A stretch of 64,000 nt of DNA from Alkaliphilus transvaalensis ATCC 700919 (GTDB lineage Bacteria; Bacillota; Clostridia; Peptostreptococcales; Natronincolaceae), in the NCBI RefSeq assembly GCF_000621485.1, contig NZ_JHYF01000012.1, positions 124,001 through 188,000 of the forward strand. Reading direction: 5' to 3'. Positions within the stretch are counted from its first letter, which is position 1, and each line of letters begins with the position of its first letter. Shown one piece after another: positions 62,702 to 64,000 of this stretch. The notes below the pieces were generated by a model. It made no database searches and was not told where the DNA came from. It worked only from the letters and a program-made list of their open reading frames with translations. A program made the translations under genes and the position numbers.

Positions 62702-64000
62702 GTGAATCTCAGACCAGAAGAGATAAGCTCAATTATACAAGAGCAAATTAAACGATATGAAAATAAATTAGAAGTAAAAGATGTTGGAACTGTGATTCAG
62801 GTTGGTGACGGAATTGCAAGGATTCATGGTCTAGAAAAATGTATGGCTGGTGAGTTATTGGAATTCCCTGGTAATGTATATGGTATGGCATTAAATCTAG
62901 AGGAAGACAATGTTGGTTGCGTACTTTTAGGTTCAGATGATTATATCAAAGAAGGGGACTTGGTTAAACGTACCCAAAGAATCGTTGAAGTTCCCGTTGG
63001 AGATGCATTACTTGGTAGGGTAGTTAATTCCCTAGGTCAACCAATTGATGGTAAAGGTTCTATTCAAACTGACAAATTCCGTGAAATCGAAAAGGTTGCA
63101 CCAGGAATTATTAAAAGAAAGTCTGTACATGAGCCACTACAAACAGGTATTAAAGCGATTGACTCTATGATTCCAATCGGTAGAGGACAAAGGGAGTTAA
63201 TTATCGGAGACAGACAAACTGGTAAAACAGCCATTGCTATTGATACCATCATTAATCAAAAGAATACAGATGTAATTTGTATCTATGTTGCAATTGGACA
63301 AAAGAAGTCTACAGTTGCTCAAATCTATGATACATTAGAAAAGAATGGTGCTATGGACTATACAATTATTGTATCGGCCTCTGCAAGTGAATTGGCACCA
63401 TTACAATATATCGCTCCCTACGCAGGTTGTGCCATGGGTGAAGAATTTATGGAAAATGGTAAGCATGTCTTAATCATCTATGATGACTTATCTAAGCATG
63501 CCGTTGCATATCGTGCAATGTCATTACTATTAAGACGTCCTCCAGGGCGTGAGGCCTACCCAGGAGACGTATTCTACCTACATAGTAGATTACTGGAAAG
63601 AGCGGCTAAACTAAGTGATGCTATGGGTGGAGGATCATTAACGGCGTTACCGCTAATTGAGACCCAAGCTGGGGACGTTTCGGCTTATATTCCTACAAAT
63701 GTAATCTCCATCACAGATGGTCAGATTTTCTTAGAGTCGGAATTATTCCACTCGGGTATTCGTCCAGCGGTAAACCCTGGAATTTCAGTATCCCGTGTTG
63801 GTGGTTCTGCACAAATTAAGGCGATGAAGCAGGTTTCAGGAAAGCTAAGATTAGAGCTTGCTCAATATAGAGAATTAGCTGCCTTTGCTCAATTCGGTTC
63901 TGACTTAGATAAGGAAACCCAAGAGAAATTAGCTCAAGGGGAAAGAATCGTTGAAATCTTAAAGCAACCACAATACCGTCCAGTGCCAGTTGAAGAGCAG
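62702..64000 (+). CDS. atpA: ATP synthase F1 subunit alpha, 5-prime part
   Basis: The first 433 codons of the alpha subunit, open at the right edge; about 70 residues are missing. Visible: [15 protein letters not shown] at the start, the P-loop [35 protein letters not shown]-type sequence, and the Arg finger in [13 protein letters not shown]. The start is GTG with AGGGGTGA about 9 nt upstream. The beta, gamma and epsilon genes should follow outside the window. Confidence 0.96.
   Translation, partial: MNLRPEEISSIIQEQIKRYENKLEVKDVGTVIQVGDGIARIHGLEKCMAGELLEFPGNVYGMALNLEEDNVGCVLLGSDDYIKEGDLVKRTQRIVEVPVGDALLGRVVNSLGQPIDGKGSIQTDKFREIEKVAPGIIKRKSVHEPLQTGIKAIDSMIPIGRGQRELIIGDRQTGKTAIAIDTIINQKNTDVICIYVAIGQKKSTVAQIYDTLEKNGAMDYTIIVSASASELAPLQYIAPYAGCAMGEEFMENGKHVLIIYDDLSKHAVAYRAMSLLLRRPPGREAYPGDVFYLHSRLLERAAKLSDAMGGGSLTALPLIETQAGDVSAYIPTNVISITDGQIFLESELFHSGIRPAVNPGISVSRVGGSAQIKAMKQVSGKLRLELAQYRELAAFAQFGSDLDKETQEKLAQGERIVEILKQPQYRPVPVEEQ

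Overview
The window is about 64 kb of AT-rich chromosome from a low-GC, Gram-positive anaerobe of the class Clostridia. This rests on low GC, strong AGGAGG-type ribosome binding sites, TTG and GTG starts, Firmicutes-type gene orders (rho-rpmE-tdk, prmC-prfA, ywlC-ywlE-rpiB-upp, atpZIBEFHA), a DUF368 carrier and a lipoteichoic-acid-synthase-like enzyme. The ATP synthase c subunit carries a complete sodium-binding signature, and there are SNF-type and TRAP transporters, families that commonly use sodium. A sodium-bioenergetic, possibly alkaliphilic genus of the Alkaliphilus/Natronincola kind would fit, but the genus is inference. No tRNA, rRNA, CRISPR array, transposase or phage gene was seen.

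Layout. 1-7.6 kb: end of an Ig-like surface protein, a lipoprotein, an SLH-domain protein, a two-component system with an alpha/beta hydrolase between its regulator and kinase, a CPBP membrane protease and a heptad-repeat coiled-coil protein. 7.6-13.3 kb: polysaccharide deacetylase, bacteriohemerythrin, BrkB-type membrane protein, DUF368 undecaprenyl-phosphate carrier, thiamine-binding-type protein and two paralogous membrane-anchored NERD-like proteins. 13.5-21.4 kb: a complete histidine operon, hisZGDCBHAF-IE. 21.6-27 kb: an orphan sensor kinase, an LtaS-like sulfatase and an SNF transporter. 27.6-33.1 kb: transaldolase-family aldolase, two tandem glpX genes, rho, rpmE, tdk.

33.1-46.1 kb is an accessory stretch lying between tdk and yqhQ-prmC-prfA. 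It holds a FadR-type regulator, a TRAP transporter, mannonate dehydratase (uxuA), fructuronate reductase (uxuB), a KdgF-like cupin, a divergent FolD, a phosphoesterase, an XRE regulator, two tiny membrane proteins and a YetF protein. A shared operator-like motif sits at the regulator, TRAP and uxuA promoter regions, so uptake and catabolism of hexuronates are probably one regulon. The same stretch has three copies of a dispersed repeat that folds into hairpins with compensatory changes; a fourth lies at 58.2 kb. Short tandem repeats (12-32 nt) follow many stop codons.

46.1-64 kb returns to housekeeping genes: yqhQ, prmC, prfA, a ZIP transporter, an FHA-SEDS-PBP cell-wall trio, ywlC, ywlE, rpiB, upp, dCMP deaminase, tagO, wecB and the ATP synthase operon, cut off inside atpA. 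All functions are from reading motifs by eye; no database search was run.
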